Part shown: one piece after another, positions 6,489 through 14,984 of the stretch
Numbering within the stretch: the first letter of the stretch is position 1
Layout: every line of letters starts with the position of its first letter
Assembly: GCA_964419545.1 (NCBI GenBank)
Contig: CAYQQU010000096.1
Location: forward strand, 1-17,382
Source: CAYQQU01 sp964419545
GTDB taxonomy: Bacteria > Bacteroidota > Bacteroidia > Chitinophagales > Saprospiraceae
DNA: 17,382 bases
Reading direction: 5' to 3'
The notes under the pieces: model-generated
Databases searched by the model: none
Seen by the model: the letters and a program-made list of their open reading frames with translations, nothing else
What the model was told of the DNA's origin: nothing
Position numbers and translations under genes: made by a program

Positions 6489-7211
6489 ATGCCCAACGTA
6501 AGCATGGTGATGTTCGATCTGGCGGGCACGACGGTGCAGGACGACAACGCCGTCGCCAAATGCCTGCACCAGGCGGCCTTAGAATACGGGCTGCCGGCGG
6601 CGCTTTCCCAGATCGAAACGCGCATCGGCACCAATAAGATCCACCTCTTCCAATCGCTGATCGCCGAATCGCAGGGACGCTCGGTAAGCGTCGACGAGCT
6701 GGAAAAGAAAAAAGATCCGGCGACCTACGAGGAAGCCAGGCGCTTGTTCGATCGCTATACGGAAATCATGATCGACCATTACCGCCAGGAAGTCAGAGGC
6801 ATCCCCGGAGCAGAAGACACCTTCCGGTGGTGCCGCGCCCACGGCATTAAAGTCGCCACCGATACGGGCTTTCACCGCGACGTTACGGACGCCATCATGG
6901 CCGGGCTGGGCTGGGTGGAGAACGGACTGGTCGACCTGGCGGTGGACGTAGAGCACGTCGGCGGCGTAGGGCGCCCCGCTCCTTTTATGATCCACTACGC
7001 CATGCGCCAGTTGGACGTCCACAACGTCAACGAGGTCATCAAAGTAGGCGATACCCCCGCCGATATGCTGGAAGGCTACCACGCCGGCTGCCGCGGCATC
7101 GTCGGGGTGCTGAGCGGCCCCATCCCGCTGATGGCCTGGGGCAAGTACCGGCATACCCACGTGATTGCCAGCGTAGCGGAACTTCCCGAACTCATCGAGC
7201 GGGAATTTTAG
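6489..7211 (+). CDS. Phosphonatase-like (PhnX-like) HAD hydrolase
   Basis: This HAD-superfamily enzyme is close to phosphonoacetaldehyde hydrolase. Motif I reads FDLAGTTV with nucleophile D10 and alanine at +2 (A12), as in phosphonatases; ordinary HAD phosphatases carry aspartate there. K50 in RIGTNKIHLF lies where PhnX has its Schiff-base lysine. Motif II is ATDTGF (123-128), and GRPAPF (161-166) and VGDTPADMLEG (186-196) supply the remaining loop residues. At 240 aa it fits the phosphonatase-like group better than classical PhnX of about 265-270 aa. The expected chemistry is imine-assisted cleavage of a C-P bond in a phosphonated aldehyde to release phosphate. The substrate is not proven. 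It is second in the operon, between the dehydrogenase and the exported phosphoesterase. Confidence 0.88.
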   Translation: MPNVSMVMFDLAGTTVQDDNAVAKCLHQAALEYGLPAALSQIETRIGTNKIHLFQSLIAESQGRSVSVDELEKKKDPATYEEARRLFDRYTEIMIDHYRQEVRGIPGAEDTFRWCRAHGIKVATDTGFHRDVTDAIMAGLGWVENGLVDLAVDVEHVGGVGRPAPFMIHYAMRQLDVHNVNEVIKVGDTPADMLEGYHAGCRGIVGVLSGPIPLMAWGKYRHTHVIASVAELPELIEREF

Positions 7212-7254
7212 ACGGATACCGTACATTTACCATCGTACCCAACCACCTGACACC

Positions 7255-8127
7255 ATGCGTCTGACCACAGCTGTTTTCACCCTGTTTTTCGGACTCCTTG
7301 CCGCCTGGCTGCCCGCACAGGAGGCCTCGTTGGAAGTCATGTCCTTCAATATTCGCTTCCCCAATCCCGACGACGGGTTTCATTACTGGGAGCACCGCAA
7401 GGACATCGCCGCCGGCATGATCCGCTTTTACGAAGCCGACATCGTAGGGCTGCAGGAAGCCTTCCGGTCTCAACTGGACGACCTCACCGAACGACTGCCG
7501 GAATATGAGTGGTTTGGGGTCTGTCGCACCGATGGCGCCACGGCCCCCGACCCGGACAACGAATTTTCGGCCCTCCTCTACCGCAGCGACCGCCTGGAGC
7601 GCCTCGAGGGCGGCACTTTTTGGCTTTCCAGTACGCCCGACCAGGCCGGTTCCAAGGGTTGGGACGCCATGCTGCCCCGCATCGTCACCTGGGCGCAATT
7701 CCGGGATCTGCAAACGAAAAAAACCTTCTTTTTCTTCAATACCCATTTCAGCCACGTCGGCAGATGGGCGCGCGAAGAAAGCGCCCGCCTGCTGACGGAC
7801 CGCATCGCAAAGATCGCCGGCGACGCGCCGGTAGTAGTTACGGGCGACTTCAACTGCAATGAAGCCTCCCAGCCGTACCGCCTCCTGACCATGCCGACGA
7901 ACGAATCGCCGCTTTACGACGCCCTTTACGAATCGGAAACGCCGCACCACGGCCCCCGCAGCACGGGCACCAACGGCTTCAAGTTTCCCGGCATGGGCGA
8001 CCGCATCGATTTTATTTTCATCAAAAACGGCGTCCGCGTCCTGAAACACGGCATCCTGAGCGATTCCTGGAGCGGCAGGCTGCCGTCGGATCACCTGCCG
8101 GTGCTGGCGCGGGTCGTCATACCTTAG
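7255..8127 (+). CDS. Exported endonuclease/exonuclease/phosphatase (EEP) fold phosphoesterase
   Basis: A signal peptide (hydrophobic stretch to about residue 21, LPAQ) directs it out of the cytoplasm. The DNase I-like EEP fold is complete: SFNIR (30-34), metal-binding E68 in GLQE, NTHFSHVG (162-169), TGDFN (196-200), DRIDFIF (249-255) and the catalytic pair SDH (278-280). Relatives hydrolyse phosphodiesters in nucleic acids, inositol phosphates or sphingophospholipids, with Mg as cofactor. Being exported and in an operon with phosphonate-type genes, it could free a phosphonate or phosphate head group from a lipid or glycan in the periplasm. That is inference, and a general phosphate-scavenging role is also possible. 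It lies 43 bp after the HAD gene and 11 bp before the transporter gene. Confidence 0.88.
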   Translation: MRLTTAVFTLFFGLLAAWLPAQEASLEVMSFNIRFPNPDDGFHYWEHRKDIAAGMIRFYEADIVGLQEAFRSQLDDLTERLPEYEWFGVCRTDGATAPDPDNEFSALLYRSDRLERLEGGTFWLSSTPDQAGSKGWDAMLPRIVTWAQFRDLQTKKTFFFFNTHFSHVGRWAREESARLLTDRIAKIAGDAPVVVTGDFNCNEASQPYRLLTMPTNESPLYDALYESETPHHGPRSTGTNGFKFPGMGDRIDFIFIKNGVRVLKHGILSDSWSGRLPSDHLPVLARVVIP

Positions 8128-8138
8128 CCCATACCACT

Positions 8139-9437
8139 ATGCGCACCTTCAACCTCCGCAAATGGCTGTCCGAAACCAACGGTTTCTATTTTTCCGTCTT
8201 TTGCATGGCGGCGGCTTTTCTGACCTATTGCAGCATGTATGCCTTCCGCAAGCCATTTACGGCAGGCATCTACGCAGATATGACCTTATGGGGCGTCGAT
8301 TACAAGATCATCCTGATCACCAGTCAGGTGCTGGGATATATGCTTTCGAAATTTATCGGGATCAAGGTAGTTTCGGAAATGTCGCCGGGCCGCCGGATCT
8401 ACAGCATCCTTTTGCTGATCGGGCTCGCCTGGCTGGCCTTGTTCTTTTTGGGGGTGACGCCGTACCCCTATAATTTCGTGCTCATGTTCTTCAACGGGCT
8501 CCCGCTGGGCATGATCTGGGGCATCGTTTTCAGTTTTCTGGAGGGGCGCCGCTTCACCGAACTCCTCGGCGCCGGCATGGCTTCCAGCTTTATCGTCTCT
8601 TCGGGCTTGGTGAAAGCCGCGGGGCGCACCCTGATCGACGATTACGGCGTCGGAGCGTTCTGGATGCCCTTTTTCACCGGATTGCTTTTCGTTCCCCTCC
8701 TGCTGCTCGGGGTCTGGATGCTCAGCAAGATCCCGCCCCCCACGCCGGAAGACGAAGCCCTCCGCACGGAGCGCGTCCCCATGGACCGCCGGCAGCGCCG
8801 GGCGTTTTTTCTGACCTTCGCGCCGGGCATCATCCTGCTGGTGGGCATTTACATCGCGCTTACCATATTCCGGGATATTCGCGACAATTTCGCCGTCGAG
8901 CTATGGGCCGCCCTGGGCTACGGCGACGCTCCGGAGGTGTTGCTCGTAGCGGAAATCCCCATCGCCGTCACGGTGCTCATCATCGTCGGTATGATGATGT
9001 TTATCCGCAACAACCGGATCGCCTTTTACGCCAACCACCTCATCATCCTGATCGGCGGTATGCTGGTGCTGGTCATGACCTGGCTGTTCCAGCAGGGCGC
9101 CCTCGACCCCGCGGCCTGGATGATCATCATCGGCTTTGGCATGTACCTGGCTTATATTTCCTACCACACCATGCTTTTCGAACGTTGGATCGCCCTTTTC
9201 CGCTACCGCAGCAATATCGGCTACCTGATGTACGTGGCCGATGCTTTCGGCTACCTGGGCAGCGTAGCCATTCTGTTTATCAAAAATTTCGGCGCCGGCA
9301 ATATGAGCTGGCTCCGCTTTTTCACCACCACGGCCTACGCCATGGGCCTTTTTACCATCGTCTTCGGCTTGCTCGCTACCCTCTATTTTCTGAATAAAGA
9401 AAAGAAAAAGCGCGTCCTGCAACCCGCCCTGGCCTGA
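8139..9437 (+). CDS. DUF5690 family major-facilitator-type membrane transporter
   Basis: This is a 432-aa polytopic protein with roughly 12 hydrophobic segments and a polar central loop near residues 200-228. The signature YAFRKPF at 34-40 and the overall layout fit DUF5690, a Bacteroidota family related to the major facilitators. The RK pair in the first membrane segment recalls the organophosphate:phosphate antiporters GlpT and UhpT, where such residues contact phosphate; the link is suggestive only. It ends the operon, 11 bp after the exported phosphoesterase, and is the likely inner-membrane importer for the compound that the two cytoplasmic enzymes process. The N-terminus lacks a cleavable signal peptide. 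The substrate is unknown; a phosphonate or organophosphate is inferred from its neighbours. Confidence 0.85.
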   Translation: MRTFNLRKWLSETNGFYFSVFCMAAAFLTYCSMYAFRKPFTAGIYADMTLWGVDYKIILITSQVLGYMLSKFIGIKVVSEMSPGRRIYSILLLIGLAWLALFFLGVTPYPYNFVLMFFNGLPLGMIWGIVFSFLEGRRFTELLGAGMASSFIVSSGLVKAAGRTLIDDYGVGAFWMPFFTGLLFVPLLLLGVWMLSKIPPPTPEDEALRTERVPMDRRQRRAFFLTFAPGIILLVGIYIALTIFRDIRDNFAVELWAALGYGDAPEVLLVAEIPIAVTVLIIVGMMMFIRNNRIAFYANHLIILIGGMLVLVMTWLFQQGALDPAAWMIIIGFGMYLAYISYHTMLFERWIALFRYRSNIGYLMYVADAFGYLGSVAILFIKNFGAGNMSWLRFFTTTAYAMGLFTIVFGLLATLYFLNKEKKKRVLQPALA

Positions 9438-9510
9438 CCGGCGAGGGAAGGTGGTCAACGCTTCACCCCGTTTTGGTTTTTGGCGGCTTACCGACGCCCG
9501 CGATTAAGGC

Positions 9511-9529
9511 TGTTTCCCGTAAAGAAACA
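9511..9529. promoter_or_regulatory. Dyad TGTTTC-N7-GAAACA, candidate operator
   Basis: This is a perfect 6-bp inverted repeat with a 7-bp spacer. The spacer length equals that of the dyad in the hpnZ-like promoter at 5313-5331. Confidence 0.4.
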
Positions 9530-9748
9530 ACCATAGTTTTACTATTTGTCAACATTTTACAGCATCATTAAGCGCAGATTAAGGAATCCGGAAGGAGTAA
9601 GCAGTTATCCCCTCTGCCAGCTTTAATTTAAAATATTGAAAAACAAATATTTAAAATAGGCTCAGCCTTCCACAGTCTAATTTCAGCCTTAATAAATCCT
9701 TAATGAAAAATATACCTGAGTTTAATATTAAGCCCTTTACTTGGTACT

Positions 9749-9766
9749 TGTTTCGCAAGAGAAACA
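9749..9766. promoter_or_regulatory. Dyad TGTTTC-N6-GAAACA, candidate operator
   Basis: This is a second perfect dyad with the same half sites, here with a 6-bp spacer, 92 bp upstream of the susC start. Confidence 0.4.
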
Positions 9767-9857
9767 GCTCTCTGGTGCTGAAAGAAAATGGTTATTCCGG
9801 ACAAAGCAGTACATCCCCTTTTCGCTTTCACATTTGTAACTCACAAACCCTATTAAT

Positions 9858-12800
9858 ATGAATCTTAAGTCTACGCTTTTGCGTTCGGCCCTCACTGTGC
9901 TATTTGCGGCGAGCGCATTAATGGTTTATGCCCAAAACTTCACCGTGACCGGCGTCGTCACGAGCGAAGAAGGCGAACCGCTCATCGGGGCTACCGTATT
10001 GGTGAAAAACACCCCCACGGGTACGGTCACCGATTTCAACGGCAGCTATTCCATTCAGGCGCCTTCGGAAGCATCGATCCTGATCTTCTCCTACGTCGGT
10101 TATCAGACGCAGGAAGTAGCGATCGGCGCCAATCGGGAGATCGACGTCACCCTCGTCCCCGCCAGCGGTCTGCTCGAAGAAGTGGTCGTTGTCGGCTACG
10201 GCACGCAGGAAAAGCAAGACGTGACCGGCGCCATCTCCTCCGTAAAGGGAGAAGAAGTACAGAACCTGCCGGTCATCGGCGCCTCCCAGGCCATTCAGGG
10301 CCGGGCCGCCGGCGTACAGGTGGTCCGTAACGGCGGCGCGCCCGGTGAAGGCGGCTCCATCCGGATCCGGGGCACCGGCACGGTCAACAATGCCGATCCG
10401 CTGATCGTCGTCGACGGCGTACCCCTGGCTTTCGGCAGCATCAACGACATCAACCCCAACGACATCGAATCGATCGAGATCCTGAAAGACGCCTCTGCAT
10501 CGGCCATCTACGGCCAGCGGGCCGCTAACGGGGTCGTGATCATCACCACTAAGCGCGGCGGCTACAACGAAAAAGTGGGCGTCTCGCTGAATGCCTACAC
10601 CGGTATTTCCAATATCAACAGCCGCATCGACGTACTGGACGCGCCTACCCTGGCCGAGCTGAAGCGGGAGCGCTACCTCAATGACGGCCTCGAAGTGGAA
10701 GCGATCTGGGAAGATCCGGCTTTCCAGGTGCAGCGCACCAACTGGCAGGACGAGCTGTTCCGGACGGGCGTCACCCAGAACTACGACTTTACGGTCAGTG
10801 GCGGCAGCGAACGCTCTTCTTTCGCCGTCACCGGCGGCTATTTCAGCGAAGAGGGCACCATCGACAATTCTTTCTTCGATCGCTACTACGCGCGGATCAA
10901 CTCTGAGCACAAAGTGAGCAGCTGGCTGACTATCGGCCAGAACCTGCAGCTGACCCGCCAGTCGGGCAACTTCCTGGGCACCAACTCGGCCCAGTCCGGC
11001 CTCATCTGGAGCGCCATCCGCTTCCACCCCGGCCTGCCCGTTATCGTTACCGAGCCCCTGCCCGGCCACGAGATCGGCCAGTACGGTTCTTCTCAGGTAA
11101 GCGGCGAATTCGGGGACATCAACAACCCGATCTTCACCGTTGAGGTAGACTCCGACGAAGAACGAATCAATACGCGCCTGCTCGGCAATCTTTACGCCGA
11201 GGTCCAGATCGTCGACGGCCTGAAGTTCCGCGCCAACTTCGCACTGGACGGCTCCATTTTCGATCGCAAGGAGTTCTTCCCGATCATCGACACGCAGATC
11301 CGGGCGCGCTCCCGGAACGAGCTGGTACAGCAATACCGGGAGGCTTACTCGCTGCTCGGCGAATACTTCCTCACCTACGACAAAGTGTTCGGAGGAAAAC
11401 ACGCCGTCAATGTCGTAGCCGGCTATACCGCCCAGCAATTCAACTTCAAAGACGTAGAAGCGGTACGCCTTGACTTCAACAATGAAGATCCGGACCAGCG
11501 CTACCTCAGCGCCGGTAATACCATCAATAATGCGGCCGGCGGCCGTTCCGAAAACTCGCTGCTTTCCGCCTTCGGTCGTTTGAACTACGCTTTCGCTGAA
11601 AAATACCTGTTTTCCGCCACCTTCCGGGCGGACGGCTCCTCTCGTTTTGCGGAAGACAACCGCTGGGGCTACTTCCCGGCCTTCTCCGCGGGCTGGCGCC
11701 TTTCGCGGGAGTCATTCATTCAGGACATCGGCCTGATCAGCTTCCTGCAACTGAACGCCGGCTGGGGCCAGCTGGGCAACCAGAACGTCGCCGACCTGCA
11801 GTACCTCGCCCTGATCAGCGGCAACCGCCGCTACTCCTTCGGCGGCCAGGAAGTGGTCGGTGTGTGGCAGAGCCGCGTTCCCAACCCGAATATCTCCTGG
11901 GAGACCGCCGAGATCCTGAACATCGGCCTCGAACTGGGTCTGCTCGACAACCGCATCTTCGGATCGTTCAACTACTTCATTAAAGATACCAAGGATATGC
12001 TGCTCGCTCCCCCGACGGTCGGCACCATCGGGCGCGCCAACGTACCGGACCAGAACGTTGGAGAACTCCGCAACCAGGGCCTGGAAATGGAACTGGGCTA
12101 CCGCAACGCCACCGGCCCGCTGACCTTCAGCCTGAGCGGCAACGCCACTTTCCTCAACAATGAGGTCACCGCGCTCTTCGACGGCAATTCGCTGGCTTCG
12201 CGTACCTACGGCCGCCCCAACCAGGAGATCGCCCGCACCTTCGAAGGCGAGTCGATCGCTACTTTCTTCGGCTGGCGCACCAACGGCCTGTACCAGAATC
12301 AGTCGGAAATCGACAACGATCCCAACATCGCCAACGATGCGCGCCGCCAGGACGGCCTCATCCAGCCGGGTGACGTGCGCTTCCTCGACCTCAACGGCGA
12401 CGGTCTGATCGACAGTGAAGACCGCACCATCATCGGCAATCCGCATCCGGATGTCACTTACGGCCTGAACGCTACCTTCGGTTACAAAGGCTTCGACCTC
12501 AACCTGTTCTTCCTGGGCGTCGCCGGCGTCGACCTCTACAATGCCGACCGTATGCAGGGCATCGACCCCACCTACCCGTTCAACTTGTACGCCGAGACGG
12601 TGAACCGCTGGACGGGCGAAGGCACCAGCAACAGCATCCCGCGGATGACGACCCGCCGCGATAACCTGAACTACCGGACTTCCGACCTCTTCATCGAAAG
12701 CGGCGATTTCCTCCGCCTGAAAAACCTGACCCTGGGATACACCCTGCCGTCGGAACTGACCCAAAACATCGGCATCAGCCGCCTGCGCTTCTACGTGACG

Positions 12801-12944
12801 GGGCAGAACGTGTTTACGATCACCGGCTATTCCGGCCTGGATCCGGAACTCGGCTACGTCGACGGCAACCTGCAGCTCAATGTGGATTACGCACAATATC
12901 CCCAGGCTCAGACCTGGATCTTCGGCCTGACCGCCGGCTTCTAA
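9858..12944 (+). CDS. SusC/RagA-family TonB-dependent outer-membrane receptor
   Basis: A signal peptide (residues 1-25, ending VYAQ) leads into a carboxypeptidase-regulatory-like domain (about 27-112; GVVTSEEGEPLIGATVLVK, GTVTDFNGSYSI). A TonB-box-like EEVVVVGYG follows at about 106-114. The plug domain carries the SusC signature VVDGVP, INPNDIESIEILKDASA and YGQRAANGVVIITTKRG. The rest, to GLTAGF at the C-terminus, is the 22-strand beta barrel. At 1028 aa the length is normal. Such receptors import oligomers or other ligands across the outer membrane using TonB energy, with the SusD lipoprotein as lid. The SusD gene follows by 21 bp. The substrate is unknown. The pair is not flanked by glycoside hydrolases, as most Sus loci would be; the neighbours are phosphonate-type genes. 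Confidence 0.97.
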   Translation: MNLKSTLLRSALTVLFAASALMVYAQNFTVTGVVTSEEGEPLIGATVLVKNTPTGTVTDFNGSYSIQAPSEASILIFSYVGYQTQEVAIGANREIDVTLVPASGLLEEVVVVGYGTQEKQDVTGAISSVKGEEVQNLPVIGASQAIQGRAAGVQVVRNGGAPGEGGSIRIRGTGTVNNADPLIVVDGVPLAFGSINDINPNDIESIEILKDASASAIYGQRAANGVVIITTKRGGYNEKVGVSLNAYTGISNINSRIDVLDAPTLAELKRERYLNDGLEVEAIWEDPAFQVQRTNWQDELFRTGVTQNYDFTVSGGSERSSFAVTGGYFSEEGTIDNSFFDRYYARINSEHKVSSWLTIGQNLQLTRQSGNFLGTNSAQSGLIWSAIRFHPGLPVIVTEPLPGHEIGQYGSSQVSGEFGDINNPIFTVEVDSDEERINTRLLGNLYAEVQIVDGLKFRANFALDGSIFDRKEFFPIIDTQIRARSRNELVQQYREAYSLLGEYFLTYDKVFGGKHAVNVVAGYTAQQFNFKDVEAVRLDFNNEDPDQRYLSAGNTINNAAGGRSENSLLSAFGRLNYAFAEKYLFSATFRADGSSRFAEDNRWGYFPAFSAGWRLSRESFIQDIGLISFLQLNAGWGQLGNQNVADLQYLALISGNRRYSFGGQEVVGVWQSRVPNPNISWETAEILNIGLELGLLDNRIFGSFNYFIKDTKDMLLAPPTVGTIGRANVPDQNVGELRNQGLEMELGYRNATGPLTFSLSGNATFLNNEVTALFDGNSLASRTYGRPNQEIARTFEGESIATFFGWRTNGLYQNQSEIDNDPNIANDARRQDGLIQPGDVRFLDLNGDGLIDSEDRTIIGNPHPDVTYGLNATFGYKGFDLNLFFLGVAGVDLYNADRMQGIDPTYPFNLYAETVNRWTGEGTSNSIPRMTTRRDNLNYRTSDLFIESGDFLRLKNLTLGYTLPSELTQNIGISRLRFYVTGQNVFTITGYSGLDPELGYVDGNLQLNVDYAQYPQAQTWIFGLTAGF

Positions 12945-12965
12945 TCAAATTAGTAAACTTTATCA

Positions 12966-14417
12966 ATGAATATCAACATGAAAAATCTGATAATGCTTCT
13001 CCCCGTCGCACTCCTCTTTCTGGTGGGCTGCAGCGACGACTTCCTGGAATCGACCCCGTACGGCCAGTCGACTTCCGCCAGCTTCTGGCGCAATGCCGAC
13101 GACGCCGTCGCCGCCGCCAACGGCTTGTACGAGCCGCTGCGCGACGAGGATTTCTACGGCCACTCCGAACAGACGTTCGAGATCTGCTCGGACGACTTCT
13201 GGCGCGCCGGCGACCACGGCGAAGACCAGGCGATCGAAGAGTTTACGTTCGACCCCGACAATAGCCAGCTGCGTTTCAGCTACCGGTTTAAATACGAAAT
13301 CGTATCCCGCGCCAACGCGATCCTGCTGAACGTGCCGGACATCGAGATGGACCCGGCCCTCAAGGACCGCATCCTCGGGGAGGCCTACTTTATGCGCGGC
13401 TTCGCCAACTGGCGCCTGCACGTCATCTACGGCGAAGTGCCCCTCATCACGGAGCTGGATGCACAGGACAACAACTTCAACAAGCCGAAAGCCACCAGCG
13501 AAGAGATGCGCGCCGCCGTCGAATCCGACTGGCTCCAGGCCGTCAACCTACTGCCGGCTACCTACGGCGGGGAAGACCTCGGCCGCCCGACCAGCGGCAC
13601 CGTCAACGGATTCCTGGCCAAACTCTACCTCTATGACGAGGACCTGAACAAGGTGATCGAGTTCGGCAGCAAAGTGATCGACGGACCGTACGAACTGGCG
13701 GCCGACTTCGGCGACAACTTCCAGATCGAGACGGAGAACAACCCGGAAATGCTCTTCGCCGTACAGTGCCTCGACGGCTGGGCCGGCTCGGCCTACCGCA
13801 TCTACACCACGCCGCGCCCCTGGGGCGGCTGGGATTTTCACGAACCGATCCAGGACCTGATCGACGAATTCGAAGAGGGCGACCCCCGACTCGACTACAC
13901 AGTATTCAAGCCGGGCGATATCGTCGACCTCGGCGGCGACCGCGGCCCGACGGAATATACCCCCGACCTCTCGCTGACGGGCTACCACTTCCGTAAGTTC
14001 GCCTCCTGGCGCGCCACGGGCGGCCTGGATGACGGCCAAAATATCCCCATCCTGCGCCTGTCTGACGTCTACCTCATGGTCGCCGAAGCCAAGATCCGCC
14101 TGAACGGCGCCGGCGCCGGCGACGCCGAACTGAACGCCGTAAGCACCCGCGCCGGCCTCGCCCCGATCAACGGCGCGACCATCGAAGACCTCATCCACGA
14201 ACGCCGCGTCGAGCTGGCCGGCGAAAACCAGCGTCACCAGGACCTGATGCGCTGGGACAAAGCAGGGATCATCGATATCGTACAACACTACCAGATCGAC
14301 CGCGGCCAGTACAAGCCGCCGCGCAACTTCCAGCGTCCGAAGCACTACTACTTCGCCATCCCGCAGCGCGAAATCGACCTGAGCAACGGAACGCTGATAC
14401 AGAACCCCAACTACTAG
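12966..14417 (+). CDS. SusD/RagB-family surface lipoprotein
   Basis: A lipobox LLFLVGC near residue 22 marks a lipoprotein signal, followed by SDDFLESTPYGQ, a typical SusD opening. The alpha-helical TPR-like body and the C-terminal RagB region (LRLSDVYLMVAEAKIRLNG, ERRVELAGENQRHQDLMRW, YYFAIPQREIDLSNG) are complete. Two starts are possible, ATG at 12966 and ATG at 12978; the second leaves a shorter signal peptide. SusD proteins bind ligand at the cell surface and cap the SusC barrel. The gene is paired with susC and ends in a strong terminator, so the two form the last unit of the locus. The ligand is not predictable from the sequence. Confidence 0.96.
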   Translation: MNINMKNLIMLLPVALLFLVGCSDDFLESTPYGQSTSASFWRNADDAVAAANGLYEPLRDEDFYGHSEQTFEICSDDFWRAGDHGEDQAIEEFTFDPDNSQLRFSYRFKYEIVSRANAILLNVPDIEMDPALKDRILGEAYFMRGFANWRLHVIYGEVPLITELDAQDNNFNKPKATSEEMRAAVESDWLQAVNLLPATYGGEDLGRPTSGTVNGFLAKLYLYDEDLNKVIEFGSKVIDGPYELAADFGDNFQIETENNPEMLFAVQCLDGWAGSAYRIYTTPRPWGGWDFHEPIQDLIDEFEEGDPRLDYTVFKPGDIVDLGGDRGPTEYTPDLSLTGYHFRKFASWRATGGLDDGQNIPILRLSDVYLMVAEAKIRLNGAGAGDAELNAVSTRAGLAPINGATIEDLIHERRVELAGENQRHQDLMRWDKAGIIDIVQHYQIDRGQYKPPRNFQRPKHYYFAIPQREIDLSNGTLIQNPNY

Positions 14418-14460
14418 CAGTAATGTAAACTAGTGTGATATTTTGCAATAAATTGATCGA

Positions 14461-14488
14461 CGCCCGGGCCGATGGTCCGGGCGTTTTT
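14461..14488 (+). terminator. Rho-independent terminator after susD
   Basis: A 10-bp stem, CGCCCGGGCC with GGTCCGGGCG, closes a GAT loop (one G-T pair) and is followed by TTTTT. It starts 43 bp after the susD stop and separates susCD from the lipoprotein gene. Confidence 0.9.
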
Positions 14489-14520
14489 CGCAGATCACCT
14501 CCTGTAAACATCCGGCACTC

Positions 14521-14973
14521 ATGCGCGCTACACTATACGGTTTGCTCCTGAGCGGTCTGTTCGCCTGCAGCGCTCCTCCGCCCGGCGAAGTCATTCTCGG
14601 CGCCTGGAAAGTTGATTCCGCTTACCACTATTACAATGGTTTCGACTATTGGCAGTACGATGAAGGCAGGGACTGGGCGACCTATATCTTCGACGAAGAA
14701 CGAGAAGTGAAAGAAATCAAATTCGGCACCTACCGGTCGTATCGCTACGCTTTCGAAGGCGACACCCTTTGGTGGACAGCCCCCAACGGCATGCCGCAGG
14801 GGAAGTACGAGATCCTGGAACTTAATGACAAGCGCATGGTTTTAAAAAAAAGAAAACCACCGGTAATGGGCGGTGTCGAAAAGCAGGAGCGTTTTGAGCT
14901 GCGCTTTTTCTCACGCACTGCGGACCCCGGCGCCGGGATATCGCCATACCAACCGGGTGCGCCGCCGGAATAA
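14521..14973 (+). CDS. Small lipoprotein, possibly lipocalin-like (150 aa)
   Basis: The N-terminus MRATLYGLLLSGLFAC has a lipobox with the modified cysteine at 16. The body opens ILGAWKVDSAYHY and is rich in aromatic and beta-prone segments, ending with ELNDKRMVLKKRK. This arrangement (GxW near the start, then alternating strands) resembles the short lipocalin-like lipoproteins common in Bacteroidota; the match is structural and loose. The location is the periplasm or outer membrane. It is 11 bp before the type IX-secreted protein gene and likely cotranscribed with it. No function is assigned. Confidence 0.75.
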   Translation: MRATLYGLLLSGLFACSAPPPGEVILGAWKVDSAYHYYNGFDYWQYDEGRDWATYIFDEEREVKEIKFGTYRSYRYAFEGDTLWWTAPNGMPQGKYEILELNDKRMVLKKRKPPVMGGVEKQERFELRFFSRTADPGAGISPYQPGAPPE

Positions 14974-14984
14974 CCGTTTTTTGC

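Larger units (their letters stand above)
9438..9857. promoter_or_regulatory. Long susC upstream region with dyads and AT-rich direct repeats
   Basis: No gene is seen in these 420 bp. The region holds two perfect dyads (9511-9529 and 9749-9766, listed separately) and a 10-bp direct repeat ATTTAAAATA at 9626-9635 and 9649-9658, 23 bp apart. A near-consensus -7 box CACATTTG lies at 9829-9836, close to the susC ATG. The A+T-rich block 9540-9720 stands out from its G+C-rich neighbours. I see no terminator that clearly ends the upstream operon. Confidence 0.5.

Noticed and set aside
7192..8094. 300-codon minus-strand frame opposite the EEP gene
   Set aside because: The plus strand carries every EEP catalytic motif; the antisense product is low-complexity and has no recognisable fold.
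9438..9480. Terminator after the DUF5690 gene
   Set aside because: GGTG and CACC can pair around a ten-base loop near a T-rich stretch, but the stem is too short to support a call.
9918..11438. 506-codon open frame on the minus strand opposite susC
   Set aside because: It lies wholly antisense to an unmistakable SusC gene, has no domain features, and long antisense frames are expected in G+C-rich coding DNA.
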